DNA of 64,000 nt, taken from Allomuricauda sp. (GTDB lineage: Bacteria; Bacteroidota; Bacteroidia; Flavobacteriales; Flavobacteriaceae). The stretch's first letter is position 1, and each line of letters starts with the position of its first letter. Below, piece after piece: positions 8,309 to 16,432 of the stretch. Where the stretch lies: NCBI GenBank assembly GCA_030148335.1, contig JASBTQ010000008.1:1-64000 (forward strand), read 5' to 3'. Under the pieces are notes generated by a model. It saw only the letters and a program-made list of their open reading frames with translations, made no database searches and was not told the origin of the DNA. Made by a program: the position numbers and the translations under genes.

Positions 8309-9313
8309 TCAACTTTTTTCCACCAACCTCCCATCTGGGTATAGTGCAAATCGCCCTCTATCCTTGTCATGGACATGGTCTGCATAAGGCCAGGGCCATC
8401 CCCCGAATTGGGTAAGGCGGTACTCTTCCATGGCTTTCTGGATCTCTTCGTCCGAATTCATCACAAAAGGACCATATTTGGCAACCGGCTCTTCAATGGG
8501 CTTTCCTTGCAATAGTATAAAATGTGCCTTTTCAGCTCCAATTCGGATGGTAACGTCCTGTGAAGGATCCAGTGCAATCCCAAACTTTGGATTGATCTTT
8601 TGCTCTCCGAAATAAATTTCCGAGCCTTCGTAAAAGTATAAGGAACGGGTCAGTCCGGAAGTGGCTTTGGGCAGGATGTATTCCGAACCAGCATCTACAT
8701 GGATGTTCCAGATGGCCACATGGTTGTCCGGATCGGCAGCCCATGAATCCGGGGCGGGGGCGGGGGCCTGGGTTTCCTTATAGTTTCCCGCAATCACCTT
8801 TATTCTTGCATTTGCTTCATTTACTATGGGAATCTCTTCATGCCACAACATCTTAAAATGAGGCTCCACAAATTTGCTGGACCGAGGCAGGTTTAACCAT
8901 ATCTGGAACAGTTCCAGGGGATTGTCCTTATTGTCATTGAGCAAGGGGAACATTTCTGAATGTTGCACCCCTCTTCCGGCTGTCATCCACTGCACATCAC
9001 CTTCACCGAACCTACCGGCGGCTCCCAGGGAATCGGAATGGTCACAAAACCCCTTGTTCACGATGGTGATGGTCTCAAAACCCCGATGTGGGTGGTACGG
9101 AAAACCAGGGATGCTCTGCCCGTGGTACATGCGCCACTTTTCACTGGTATTGAAATCATTGCCCAGGTTTCTTCCTTGCAGTAGGGATGGGTCAGGCCCC
9201 ATTTCACCATTTCCGTGAGGATAAAGGTCAAAGTGGTATACACTGAAAAGGAAAGGGTCCTGGGTCTGCCAAGGAGTTCCCAAAGGAAAGGTTTGTATGA
9301 TAGGTGTGCTCAT
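8309..9313 (-). CDS. Pirin family protein
   Basis: A 334-residue bicupin of the pirin family. The N-terminal cupin carries the metal-binding pattern HPHRGFETIT, then a His in GFCDHSD and the HSEMFP segment; a pirin_C domain occupies about residues 190-290. Family members bind Fe and some act as quercetin 2,3-dioxygenase; the substrate here is not predictable. I used the ATG at 9313 (MSTPIIQTFPLG) rather than an in-frame start 96 bases upstream, whose extension has no cupin similarity. The C-terminal tail GGWPWPYADH is typical of a long pirin subgroup. Confidence 0.9.
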   Translation of the reverse strand: MSTPIIQTFPLGTPWQTQDPFLFSVYHFDLYPHGNGEMGPDPSLLQGRNLGNDFNTSEKWRMYHGQSIPGFPYHPHRGFETITIVNKGFCDHSDSLGAAGRFGEGDVQWMTAGRGVQHSEMFPLLNDNKDNPLELFQIWLNLPRSSKFVEPHFKMLWHEEIPIVNEANARIKVIAGNYKETQAPAPAPDSWAADPDNHVAIWNIHVDAGSEYILPKATSGLTRSLYFYEGSEIYFGEQKINPKFGIALDPSQDVTIRIGAEKAHFILLQGKPIEEPVAKYGPFVMNSDEEIQKAMEEYRLTQFGGWPWPYADHVHDKDRGRFALYPDGRLVEKS

Positions 9314-9412
9314 ATAATGATTTGAGGTATGGACTTCTGTTCGATGTTCACCAAGGTCTGGACTTTGGTGTTCGATACTGTGATACGGTATGTCGATTCC
9401 CCTACCCAAAAA

Positions 9413-10846
9413 TTACTTTCCGGTAATGGGTGGTGGGCCATCGATCATGGCCTCGTATTTTTCATCACCTTTTCGGGTCTTATATTCTTCCTTGACCTTT
9501 TCCACCAATTTTGGGTCTTCAAAAAGATCCAGCATGGTCATTCCCATGGCCTTGGCCGCATAGACCATTCCTTTGTGGCCGATGCTCATACCGCCACAGG
9601 CCACTACGGCCCACGAATGCCAAGGTGTGTCCTTGGGAGCTACCGTCACTCCCAAATTGATATTGGGCACGTTCCAACTCACGTCGCCAACATCTGTGGA
9701 ACCACCTCCGGGCAGTTCCTCCGTCTCCCGAAGTGGCTTGATCTCTGCATCCATGCCCACTTCTGGCTTTCCTGTGGCTTTTTGGATGGCCTTGCCATAG
9801 GCAATTTCTTCTTCCGTATAAGTGATCGGTCCCAAAAGTTCCAGATTGCCTTGCATGATCTCCCCGCCAGCACGGTTCACCAAGGTCTCATAAATACCCG
9901 AAACCAATGATACTTTATGGTCCACATTGGCCATTATTGCGGCGCCTTCTGCCATTTTTTTGACCTGTTCATAGGTGGGCAGCATCACTTTTCGCTTGGG
10001 GTCCCTCACCCTCACCCAAATTTTGGCATAATCAGGAACTACGTTGACTACTTGACCACCATCTTGGATGTGATAGTGGATACGGGAGGTTGGCCTTATA
10101 TGTTCCCTGTAGTAATTGATACCTGTTGTATAGAGTTCCAAGGCATCGGAGGCACTGCGACCGTTCCAAGGATCTGCGGAAGCATGGGCGGCCTGTCCAT
10201 AGAATTCCACAATAAAATCCACCAATGAAAGCCCGCTCTGCACATCGGCCTCTATTTCTGCGGAAGGATGCCAGCTCACATTCACGTCCACATCGTCCCA
10301 CAGTCCTGCTTCCACCATCCAAATTTTTCCAAAGAATTTTTCTTCGGCTGGGGTCCCTAGAAATTTTACGGTTCCTTTGATGTTCCCTGCCTCAATCTGT
10401 TCCTTAATGGCAATGGCGGCACCAAGACTGGCCGCACCGAACATATTGTGTCCGCAGCCATGACCAGGAGCACCCTCTGTCTTGGGATCTTTTGTAGGGA
10501 CGGTATTTTGGGAAAGTCCGGGCAGGGCGTCAAATTCGCCCAGCACACTGATCACAGGTTTGCCCGACCCATATGTTGCGGTAAACGCAGTTGGGATATC
10601 GGCAACCCCACGGGTCACTTTCAGGCCATTTTTTTCAGCATAATCGGCCAACAGTTCTGCGGAAATGGTTTCTTCAAAGGCCGTTTCTGCCAAGGCCCAA
10701 ATGGAATCACTGATCTGAATGAGGTTTTCCTTGTGCTTTTCGATGGAAGCAACAACCTCTTTTTTGTGTTTGGTCATTTTTTGGGCTGAGAGATTCCCTG
10801 AGATAAGACCCAAAAGGAACAGGGCGAGGATTTTTTTCATTTTCAA
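9413..10846 (-). CDS. Exported M20 amidohydrolase, AbgB-like
   Basis: A 477-residue M20 metallo-amidohydrolase with an N-terminal signal peptide (MKKILALFLLGLISGNLSAQ), so it should act in the periplasm or outside. Metal-site patterns visible are EFDALPGL, GHGCGHNMFG and TPAEEK, and a dimerisation lid in the middle. Overall it resembles the AbgB subunit of p-aminobenzoyl-glutamate hydrolase, but AbgB works with AbgA, absent here, and is cytoplasmic, so the substrate should be left open (an N-acyl amino acid or peptide). It precedes pirin on the same strand with a 99-base gap. Confidence 0.88.
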   Translation of the reverse strand: MKMKKILALFLLGLISGNLSAQKMTKHKKEVVASIEKHKENLIQISDSIWALAETAFEETISAELLADYAEKNGLKVTRGVADIPTAFTATYGSGKPVISVLGEFDALPGLSQNTVPTKDPKTEGAPGHGCGHNMFGAASLGAAIAIKEQIEAGNIKGTVKFLGTPAEEKFFGKIWMVEAGLWDDVDVNVSWHPSAEIEADVQSGLSLVDFIVEFYGQAAHASADPWNGRSASDALELYTTGINYYREHIRPTSRIHYHIQDGGQVVNVVPDYAKIWVRVRDPKRKVMLPTYEQVKKMAEGAAIMANVDHKVSLVSGIYETLVNRAGGEIMQGNLELLGPITYTEEEIAYGKAIQKATGKPEVGMDAEIKPLRETEELPGGGSTDVGDVSWNVPNINLGVTVAPKDTPWHSWAVVACGGMSIGHKGMVYAAKAMGMTMLDLFEDPKLVEKVKEEYKTRKGDEKYEAMIDGPPPITGK

Positions 10847-10887
10847 AAGGTTTGAGTTAGTTGGTGTTGAGCTTGAAAAAAAATCGC

Positions 10888-10957
10888 TGTCAGTCCGTTC
10901 GAATGGAGTCGAGAACTTAAAATGTATAAGGGGGTTTCGACTGCGCTCAACCTGACA
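10888..10957. repeat. MITE-like intergenic repeat with TGTCAG/CTGACA ends
   Basis: A 70-base intergenic segment begins TGTCAG (10888-10893) and ends CTGACA (10952-10957), with inner partly inverted blocks GTTCGAATGGAGTCGAGAAC and GTTTCGACTGCGCTCAACC. I recall similar 'TCGAGT.GAGTCGAGAAC ... TTTCGACTGCGCTCAA' units between genes in marine Flavobacteriaceae; copy number in this genome cannot be seen here. It lies upstream of the M20 gene. Confidence 0.5.
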
Positions 10958-11022
10958 AAATCAAAATTCCACTTGTTTTGGACGACTTTTATTCAATTCG
11001 TCTTAAAAATAAAGAAAAAGCA

Positions 11023-12336
11023 TTAACCAACGGCCTCTTTGTATACTTTTAGGCATCGTTCGCGTGCCATTTTATGGTCGACCATGGGAGAAGGGTAGGT
11101 GAGCTCTTGAAATTCGGGCACCCATTTTTCGATATACTTCAAGTTTTTGTCAAACTTTTCCGCTTGGGTGATGGGGTTGAATATCCTGAAATAAGGTGCG
11201 GCGTCCACACCGCTTCCCGCCGCCCACTGCCAGTTGCCCACATTGCTGGCCAGTTCATAATCCAACAGCTTTTCAGCAAAATAGGCCTCTCCCCAGCGCC
11301 AATCTATCAATAAGTGCTTGCAAAGAAAGCTGGCCACCAACATACGGACCCGATTGTGCATGTAGCCCGTGGCATTCAGTTCCCGCATGCCGGCATCCAC
11401 AAGTGGATAACCAGTGGTTCCCGTTTTCCAACGTTCAAACTCGTCCTCATCGTTGCGCCATTTGATACGGTCATATTTAGGTTTGAAGGCATGGTTCACC
11501 GTTTTTGGGAAATGCCATAAGATCTGCATGAAGAATTCGCGCCAGATCAGTTCATTTTGGAAGGTCTTGTCCTTTTCGGCAATGGCCTTTTGTACCATTT
11601 TCCGGATGGACACGGTCCCGAACCGGAGGTGTGGACCCAATCTGGATGTACCATGTTGGATGCCTGGATAATCCCTGGTCTCTTTATAGTCCTGGATCAG
11701 ATCTGGGGAAACCTTATAGTCGGGCACTTTGATGTCAGCAGGTTCAAAGCCGATGTCCTTAAGACTGAGATTAGGGAAGGAAGGAGCCCTATAAAGATTT
11801 TTCTCCATCAGCGGATGGGTGTCATAGTCCACCAAATGAATGGATGGTTTAAAGGCTTCCTTCCAGCGTTTCATGTAGGGCGTGTAAACGACATAAGGAT
11901 CCCCGTTATCCTTCTCAACTTCATTTTTCTCAAATATGACCTGATCTTTAAAAGTTTGGAAAAGAATGCCTTTTTCGACGAGATAATCCTTTACCTTGGC
12001 ATCACGCCCAAGGGCGTAAGGCTCATAATCGTGGTTGGTAAAAACCTGTTGTACTTGATACTCTTCGGTCAGTTTCTTGAAAATGGACAACGGTTCGCCA
12101 TGGTAAAGTGCTATGCCACTTTGATGGTTGTCCCGAAGTTGGTTGCGCAGCTTTTGGAGTTGCAGGTGTATGAAGGGTACCCGGGGATCTTTGCGCGGAA
12201 GGGTGCCTAAGATTTCGGTGTCAAAAATGAATATGGGCAGAACGGGTAGATTACTTTGTAGTGCCTGATAGAGGCCTACGTTATCATCCAACCGCAGGTC
12301 CCGTCTGAACCAAAAAATGGAAATCCTTTCACTCAT
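11023..12336 (-). CDS. phrB: Deoxyribodipyrimidine photolyase (CPD class I)
   Basis: A 437-residue flavoprotein that repairs cyclobutane pyrimidine dimers with blue light. The N-terminal antenna-binding Rossmann domain starts ISIFWFRRDLRLDDN. The FAD domain has GTSRLGPHLRFGTVS, ELIWREFFMQ, GYPLVDAGMRELNATGYMHNR and the ASNVGNWQWAAGSGVDAAPY signature. A cryptochrome assignment is possible in principle, but the intact repair motifs favour photolyase. The start overlaps the SDR stop by 4 bases (ATGA), so it is translationally coupled to SRPBCC and SDR genes upstream. Confidence 0.95.
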   Translation of the reverse strand: MSERISIFWFRRDLRLDDNVGLYQALQSNLPVLPIFIFDTEILGTLPRKDPRVPFIHLQLQKLRNQLRDNHQSGIALYHGEPLSIFKKLTEEYQVQQVFTNHDYEPYALGRDAKVKDYLVEKGILFQTFKDQVIFEKNEVEKDNGDPYVVYTPYMKRWKEAFKPSIHLVDYDTHPLMEKNLYRAPSFPNLSLKDIGFEPADIKVPDYKVSPDLIQDYKETRDYPGIQHGTSRLGPHLRFGTVSIRKMVQKAIAEKDKTFQNELIWREFFMQILWHFPKTVNHAFKPKYDRIKWRNDEDEFERWKTGTTGYPLVDAGMRELNATGYMHNRVRMLVASFLCKHLLIDWRWGEAYFAEKLLDYELASNVGNWQWAAGSGVDAAPYFRIFNPITQAEKFDKNLKYIEKWVPEFQELTYPSPMVDHKMARERCLKVYKEAVG

Positions 12337-13028
12337 GGGTTTGTATTCAGTTTGGACATTCCTCCATCAACGGCGAACACTTGCCCTGTAATCCATGAAT
12401 TGTCCGAGTTCAATAAAAAAGCGGCCATATTAGCAACATCCTTGGCAATGCCGACCCGTTTTAGAGGATGGCGTTCCGCCATCATGGTCTTCTTTTTGTC
12501 ATTGTTCAGCAGTCTTCCGGCCAATGGAGTGTCCACCAATGATGGTGCAATCACATTTACCCGTATCCTTGGGGCATATTCAGCGGCCAATGCCAATGCA
12601 AAACCCTCTATGGCACCCTTGGCAGCGGCCACACTGGTGTGGAAAGGCATGCCCGTTTCGACTGCAACTGTACTGAAAAACACCATGCTGGAGTTTTCCG
12701 CCATTTTGGGCATGATGGCTTTGACCACTTTGACCATGGAGAAAAAATTGATTTCCATATCTTCCTTGAAGGTATCGATATCCATCATTTTCAATGGTTT
12801 TAGGGTAATACTCCCTGGACAGAAGGCAAAGCCATGGAGCTCATCAGGAAGAGACGTATTGGAAATATCCCCACTTAGGACATCGAAAGGGATATGCGTA
12901 GCACCATTTCCGGCCAACTCCCCAATTGTTCTTGAGGCCACAAATACATGGTATGTAGCAGATAGTTGCTTTGCCATTTCAAACCCGATGCCATAGGACC
13001 CTCCTATCAACAGTATATTCTTTTGCAT
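12333..13028 (-). CDS. Short-chain dehydrogenase-like protein lacking the catalytic Tyr
   Basis: A 231-residue SDR-fold protein. The nucleotide-binding glycine motif is clear (GGSYGIG, about 9-15), and Ser119 and Lys137 are in place. The catalytic YxxxK is not: the aligned stretch reads HTSVAAAKGAIEGF, so Val133 replaces Tyr. The C-terminal TGQVFAVDGG is normal. It may bind NAD(P) without ordinary oxidoreductase chemistry. I chose ATG 13028 (MQKNILLIGG) because the upstream extension precedes the first beta strand. Position in a photolyase operon suggests a light-response role, known only by association. Confidence 0.87.
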   Translation of the reverse strand: MQKNILLIGGSYGIGFEMAKQLSATYHVFVASRTIGELAGNGATHIPFDVLSGDISNTSLPDELHGFAFCPGSITLKPLKMMDIDTFKEDMEINFFSMVKVVKAIMPKMAENSSMVFFSTVAVETGMPFHTSVAAAKGAIEGFALALAAEYAPRIRVNVIAPSLVDTPLAGRLLNNDKKKTMMAERHPLKRVGIAKDVANMAAFLLNSDNSWITGQVFAVDGGMSKLNTNP

Positions 13029-13029
13029 T

Positions 13030-13527
13030 TCAAATCGTTTTGAATTCCAATGAATTATTGGTTTGCGGAATTGCCCCAAAAACACTGCATAGCTTTTGCT
13101 CGCGATACTTGAAAATTTTCATCAATTGTTTTTTGACCAAAAGGGAATGGCCCCATGTTCCCAAGATACCAAAGGGCAGTTTGTAATCTATCACATCTTC
13201 CATTTCCACACCATTTTCAATGGGAGTCAAGAAATGTTTGTGGTGCCAAAGGGCGTAGGGCCCAAAACGCTGTTCGTCCACAAAATAGCTGCCTTCCTGA
13301 ACATGGGTGATTTCCGTGACCCATCGGGTCGTCAAGAACGGGAAGGGTTTTACAATGTACTGTATGATCTGTCCTGCATACATTTTTTTCTCTGCACCCG
13401 AAAGAATATGGAACCCCATGTGGCTGGGGGTGATGACCTGAAGGTTCTTTGGGTTGGATAGGAATTCCCAGGCTTCATTCATGGAAATGGGAAGAAATTG
13501 TTTGGAACGGAGCTGATATAGTTTCAT
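13030..13527 (-). CDS. SRPBCC (START-like) family protein
   Basis: A 165-residue helix-grip protein, starting MKLYQLRSKQFLPISMNEAW and containing the SNPKNLQVITPSHMGFHI segment typical of SRPBCC ligand-binding folds (often annotated as cell-division inhibitor-like or CDP-paratose epimerase-like). It probably binds a hydrophobic ligand; its target is unknown. A TTG three bases upstream is also possible. It is the first gene of the SRPBCC-SDR-photolyase operon, with only 1 base to the SDR start. Confidence 0.85.
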   Translation of the reverse strand: MKLYQLRSKQFLPISMNEAWEFLSNPKNLQVITPSHMGFHILSGAEKKMYAGQIIQYIVKPFPFLTTRWVTEITHVQEGSYFVDEQRFGPYALWHHKHFLTPIENGVEMEDVIDYKLPFGILGTWGHSLLVKKQLMKIFKYREQKLCSVFGAIPQTNNSLEFKTI

Positions 13528-13541
13528 CAAGCGCTTTTAGT

Positions 13542-13588
13542 CAAAGATACATTTTGTTTAATTAATAATTAAAAATATTAAACAAAAT
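13542..13588 (-). promoter_or_regulatory. Promoter -7 box and 12-bp palindrome upstream of photolyase operon
   Basis: On the minus strand TATCTTTG (13542-13549) matches TAnnTTTG and lies 14 bases before the SRPBCC start. Just upstream, ATTTTGTTTAAT (13551-13562) and ATTAAACAAAAT (13577-13588) form a perfect 12-bp inverted repeat with a 14-base spacer that covers the -33 region, where no TTTG is seen. This geometry is what a MerR-type (CarH/LitR-like) or other repressor operator could look like; no such regulator gene is in the window. Confidence 0.5.
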
Positions 13589-13708
13589 AATTTGACTCTT
13601 TCAAATTCTATGGTTCAAACACGCCCGTTTCTTTTAAGATTTTATTAACAAATGGCGGATTTCTTTTGGTATAGCTTTGTTGCGCTAAACAATTTAAACA
13701 CTATTCCT

Positions 13709-14560
13709 ATGAAGAAAATTTCACTATTCCTTTTTGTTGCACTGTTGTCCATGTCTTTGGAGGCCCAAGTGCAGACACCGGCTCCCAGCCCTTTCTCAAA
13801 AATTGAGCAAAAAGTAGGCCTCACCGATGTAGTAGTCGAATATTCCCGGCCATCCATGAAGGGCAGAAAGGTATTCGGGGATTTGGTTCCTTTCGATGCT
13901 ATCTGGAGAACAGGGGCCAACATGAACACAAAGATCACTTTTAGTGACGATGTTGTGGTAGAGGGCAAAGAACTCAAAGCAGGGACTTATGCCATCTACA
14001 CCAAGCCGAACGAGGCTGTTTGGGAAGTCTTCTTTTACACCGATACCAACAATGGTGGATTGCCAGAGGAATGGGATGCCTCAAAAGTAGCGGCCACGGT
14101 GAAGGTAGAGGCTTATCCAATCTCCGAGTCCATCGAAACCTTTACCATTACCTTTGATGACCTGCACAATAACGGGGCCACATTGGGATTGCTTTGGGAA
14201 AAGACCTATGCCGGAGTAAAATTTGTTGTTCCGACTGTGGACAAGGCCATCAAGAGCATCCAAGAGACCATGTCCAAACCCGATCTTTCCGCAAATGATT
14301 ATTTTGCTGCAGCTTCTTACTACTTCAGTGAGGGGATGAACATGGAGCAAGCGAAGGAATGGGTGGAGAAAGCCGTATCCATGGGTAAAGGAAACGAGTT
14401 TTGGATGATGCGCACCCAATCCTTGATCTATGCCAAACTGGGAGACAAGAAAGGTGCTATCGAAGCAGCCAAAAAATCCTTGGCAGCGGCTCAAGCGGCA
14501 GGTAACCAAGATTATGTAAAAATGAACAAGGAATCCCTACAAGAGTGGGCTGGACTTTAA
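13709..14560 (+). CDS. Secreted DUF2911 domain protein with C-terminal TPR-like region
   Basis: A 283-residue protein with a signal peptide (MKKISLFLFVALLSMSLEAQ) and a DUF2911 domain over about residues 30-170 (SRPSMKGRKVFGDLVPFDAIWRTGAN). The last 90 residues look like two helical TPR-like units (AKEWVEKAVSM..., GAIEAAKKSLAAAQ). DUF2911 proteins are exported and abundant in Bacteroidota; function unknown. I used ATG 13709 as the start because it begins the signal peptide. A possible -7 box TAGCTTTG lies at 13672-13679. It is followed by a strong terminator. Confidence 0.9.
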   Translation: MKKISLFLFVALLSMSLEAQVQTPAPSPFSKIEQKVGLTDVVVEYSRPSMKGRKVFGDLVPFDAIWRTGANMNTKITFSDDVVVEGKELKAGTYAIYTKPNEAVWEVFFYTDTNNGGLPEEWDASKVAATVKVEAYPISESIETFTITFDDLHNNGATLGLLWEKTYAGVKFVVPTVDKAIKSIQETMSKPDLSANDYFAAASYYFSEGMNMEQAKEWVEKAVSMGKGNEFWMMRTQSLIYAKLGDKKGAIEAAKKSLAAAQAAGNQDYVKMNKESLQEWAGL

Positions 14561-14589
14561 GATTTTTATTTCATGAAAAACATGAAGAG

Positions 14590-14613
14590 CCCACTTTTAT
14601 AGTGGGTTTTTTT
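14590..14613 (+). terminator. Rho-independent terminator after the DUF2911 gene
   Basis: Stem CCCACT (14590-14595) / AGTGGG (14601-14606) with loop TTTAT, followed by seven T (14607-14613). It sits between the convergent DUF2911 and symporter genes and reaches the stop codon of the latter. Confidence 0.8.
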
Positions 14614-16321
14614 ATGCCTCTTCGGGTGAGTTTCCAAGGAAATTGTCAAAAATCTGGGTGATGAAGGACAGGAGGATGACCAGAACACAGCCGAAGGCAT
14701 TGAGCCACAAATAAGACATCCAATCGAGGTACCAGCCTATGATCACGATGATTTGTGTGACTATTGCGGCCACAAACACGGCATTTCCTTTCACAAACTT
14801 GAAAAAGAAGGCCAAAAGGAAGATTCCCAGTACATTGCCATAGAAAATGGAGCCAATGATGTTCACCAATTGGATAAGGTTGTCAAAGAGGCTGGCCACA
14901 TTGGCAATCGCAATGGCCAATATTCCCCAAAGCAATGTAAAACCTTTGGTTGCCAAGAGATAGTGTTTTTCATCATGCTCCTTTTTGACGTTCCTTTTGT
15001 ATAGATCAAGGGCCGTTATCGTCCCCAATGCATTCAATTCGGAAGCGGTGGATGACATGGCGGCTGACAAGATCACGGCCAAGAGCAAACCAATAAGGCC
15101 AACGGGCAGATTGTTCAGGATAAAATGGATGAACACATAATCCTTGTCGTTGGTCTCGACCGCAGTGTTCGCCTTACCAATCAAAGCCTTAGCTGCATCC
15201 CTACTGGCTTTTTCCTTTTCATTGATTTTGATGATGTTCTGTTCCGCCTGTTGAATGGCATTGTATTCCTTGAGTTCCAAAGCTGCAGAAAAAGAATGTT
15301 GGGCCATTCGTTTCTCCATCTCCAGTTTCTTATGATCTTCTTCCAGGGCCTGGTATTGACCCGCATATTCAGATTCCATCACGGCTTCTGTGGCAGCTGG
15401 GTTAAAATTGAGGGGAGAGGTATTGTACTGATAAAAAACGAACACCATGGCCCCGACCAAAAGAATGAAGAACTGCATGGGAATTTTAAAGATGCCATTG
15501 AACACAAGTCCCAATTGGCTTTCCCTGACCGATTTTCCAGAAAGATACCGTTGGACCTGGCTTTGGTCGGTGCCGAAATAGGCCAATGCAAGGAAAAAAC
15601 CTCCGGTGATACCACTCCAAAATGTATAGCGGTTGTTGGCATCAAAAGTAAAGTCGAGGATGTTGAGTTTGCCATTTGCCCCGGCAATTTTGAGTGCTTT
15701 TCCAAAGGAAACATCGGTAGGAAGGGCTCCAAGGATGAAGAAAAAAGCAAAGAACATCCCCAACATGATGATGAACATTTGTTGCTTTTGGGTAACGCTC
15801 ACAGCCTTTGTTCCCCCAGAAACCGTGTAAATGATCACCAAGATACCAATGATTACGTTAAGAGTCCTCAAATCCCATCCCAGCACGGCCGAAAGGATAA
15901 TGGAGGGCGCAAAAATGGTGATGCCCGCCGCCAGTCCCCTTTGCACCAAGAAGAGCAGGGCCGTAAGTGTCCTTGTTTTCAGGTCGAACCTACCTTCGAG
16001 CATTTCGTAGGCGGTGAACACCTTGAGTTTTTTGTAGATTGGGATAAAGACCAAACAGATGACGATCATGGCCAAGGGCAGTCCGAAATAGAACTGAACG
16101 AAACCCATTCCATCGTGGAATGCCTGTCCGGGTGTGGATAAAAAGGTGATGGCACTGGCCTGGGTGGCCATTACGGAAAGACCAATGGTCCACCATTTCA
16201 CATCATTCCCACCGCCACGGACATAATCGTCCACATTTTTGCTCCCACGGGTTTTCCAGACTCCATACGCAACAATGAAGAGCAAGGTACTGCCAAGAAT
16301 GATCCAATCTAGATAGGCCAT
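14612..16321 (-). CDS. Sodium:solute symporter (SSS family)
   Basis: A 569-residue inner-membrane transporter with about 13-14 hydrophobic segments, beginning DWIILGSTLLFIVAYGVWKTRG. The GGG..VKWWTIGLSVMATQASAITFLSTPGQ stretch is an SSS signature, with sodium-site residues likely in the AMSSTASELNALGTI segment. Between two membrane spans (about 320-390) there is a charged coiled-coil insert (LEEDHKKLEMEKRMAQ... INEKEKASRDAAKAL). I cannot tell the solute; sialic acid, sugars and amino acids all occur in this family. It follows a PIG-L deacetylase and a tiny membrane protein, suggesting uptake of an amide-bearing compound. Confidence 0.92.
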   Translation of the reverse strand: MAYLDWIILGSTLLFIVAYGVWKTRGSKNVDDYVRGGGNDVKWWTIGLSVMATQASAITFLSTPGQAFHDGMGFVQFYFGLPLAMIVICLVFIPIYKKLKVFTAYEMLEGRFDLKTRTLTALLFLVQRGLAAGITIFAPSIILSAVLGWDLRTLNVIIGILVIIYTVSGGTKAVSVTQKQQMFIIMLGMFFAFFFILGALPTDVSFGKALKIAGANGKLNILDFTFDANNRYTFWSGITGGFFLALAYFGTDQSQVQRYLSGKSVRESQLGLVFNGIFKIPMQFFILLVGAMVFVFYQYNTSPLNFNPAATEAVMESEYAGQYQALEEDHKKLEMEKRMAQHSFSAALELKEYNAIQQAEQNIIKINEKEKASRDAAKALIGKANTAVETNDKDYVFIHFILNNLPVGLIGLLLAVILSAAMSSTASELNALGTITALDLYKRNVKKEHDEKHYLLATKGFTLLWGILAIAIANVASLFDNLIQLVNIIGSIFYGNVLGIFLLAFFFKFVKGNAVFVAAIVTQIIVIIGWYLDWMSYLWLNAFGCVLVILLSFITQIFDNFLGNSPEEA

Positions 16322-16329
16322 TAAGGGTT

Positions 16330-16431
16330 TTAGTTATTAAAGATCATGATGAAGTAAAAAACCAATATATAGATGATGTTTAAGAGCAATACGATGGTGT
16401 ACTCCTTTTTCCATTCTATTTTTTCGAGCAT
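16330..16431 (-). CDS. 33-residue single-span membrane protein
   Basis: Between the PIG-L gene and the symporter there is a complete small reading frame starting ATG at 16431 and ending TAA at 16330. It encodes a charged N-terminus (MLEKIEWKKEY) and one long hydrophobic helix rich in Ile, Leu, Val and Tyr that ends MIFNN. It starts 1 base after the PIG-L stop and ends 8 bases before the symporter start. The tight packing and clean amphipathic-to-hydrophobic layout suggest a real accessory subunit of the symporter, which is inference. The family is not known to me. Confidence 0.65.
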   Translation of the reverse strand: MLEKIEWKKEYTIVLLLNIIYILVFYFIMIFNN

Positions 16432-16432
16432 T

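Noticed and set aside
15125-16141. 338-codon open frame opposite the sodium symporter
   Set aside because: It is rich in His, Asp and Glu as expected for the complement of a membrane protein gene, has no family match and no independent signals.
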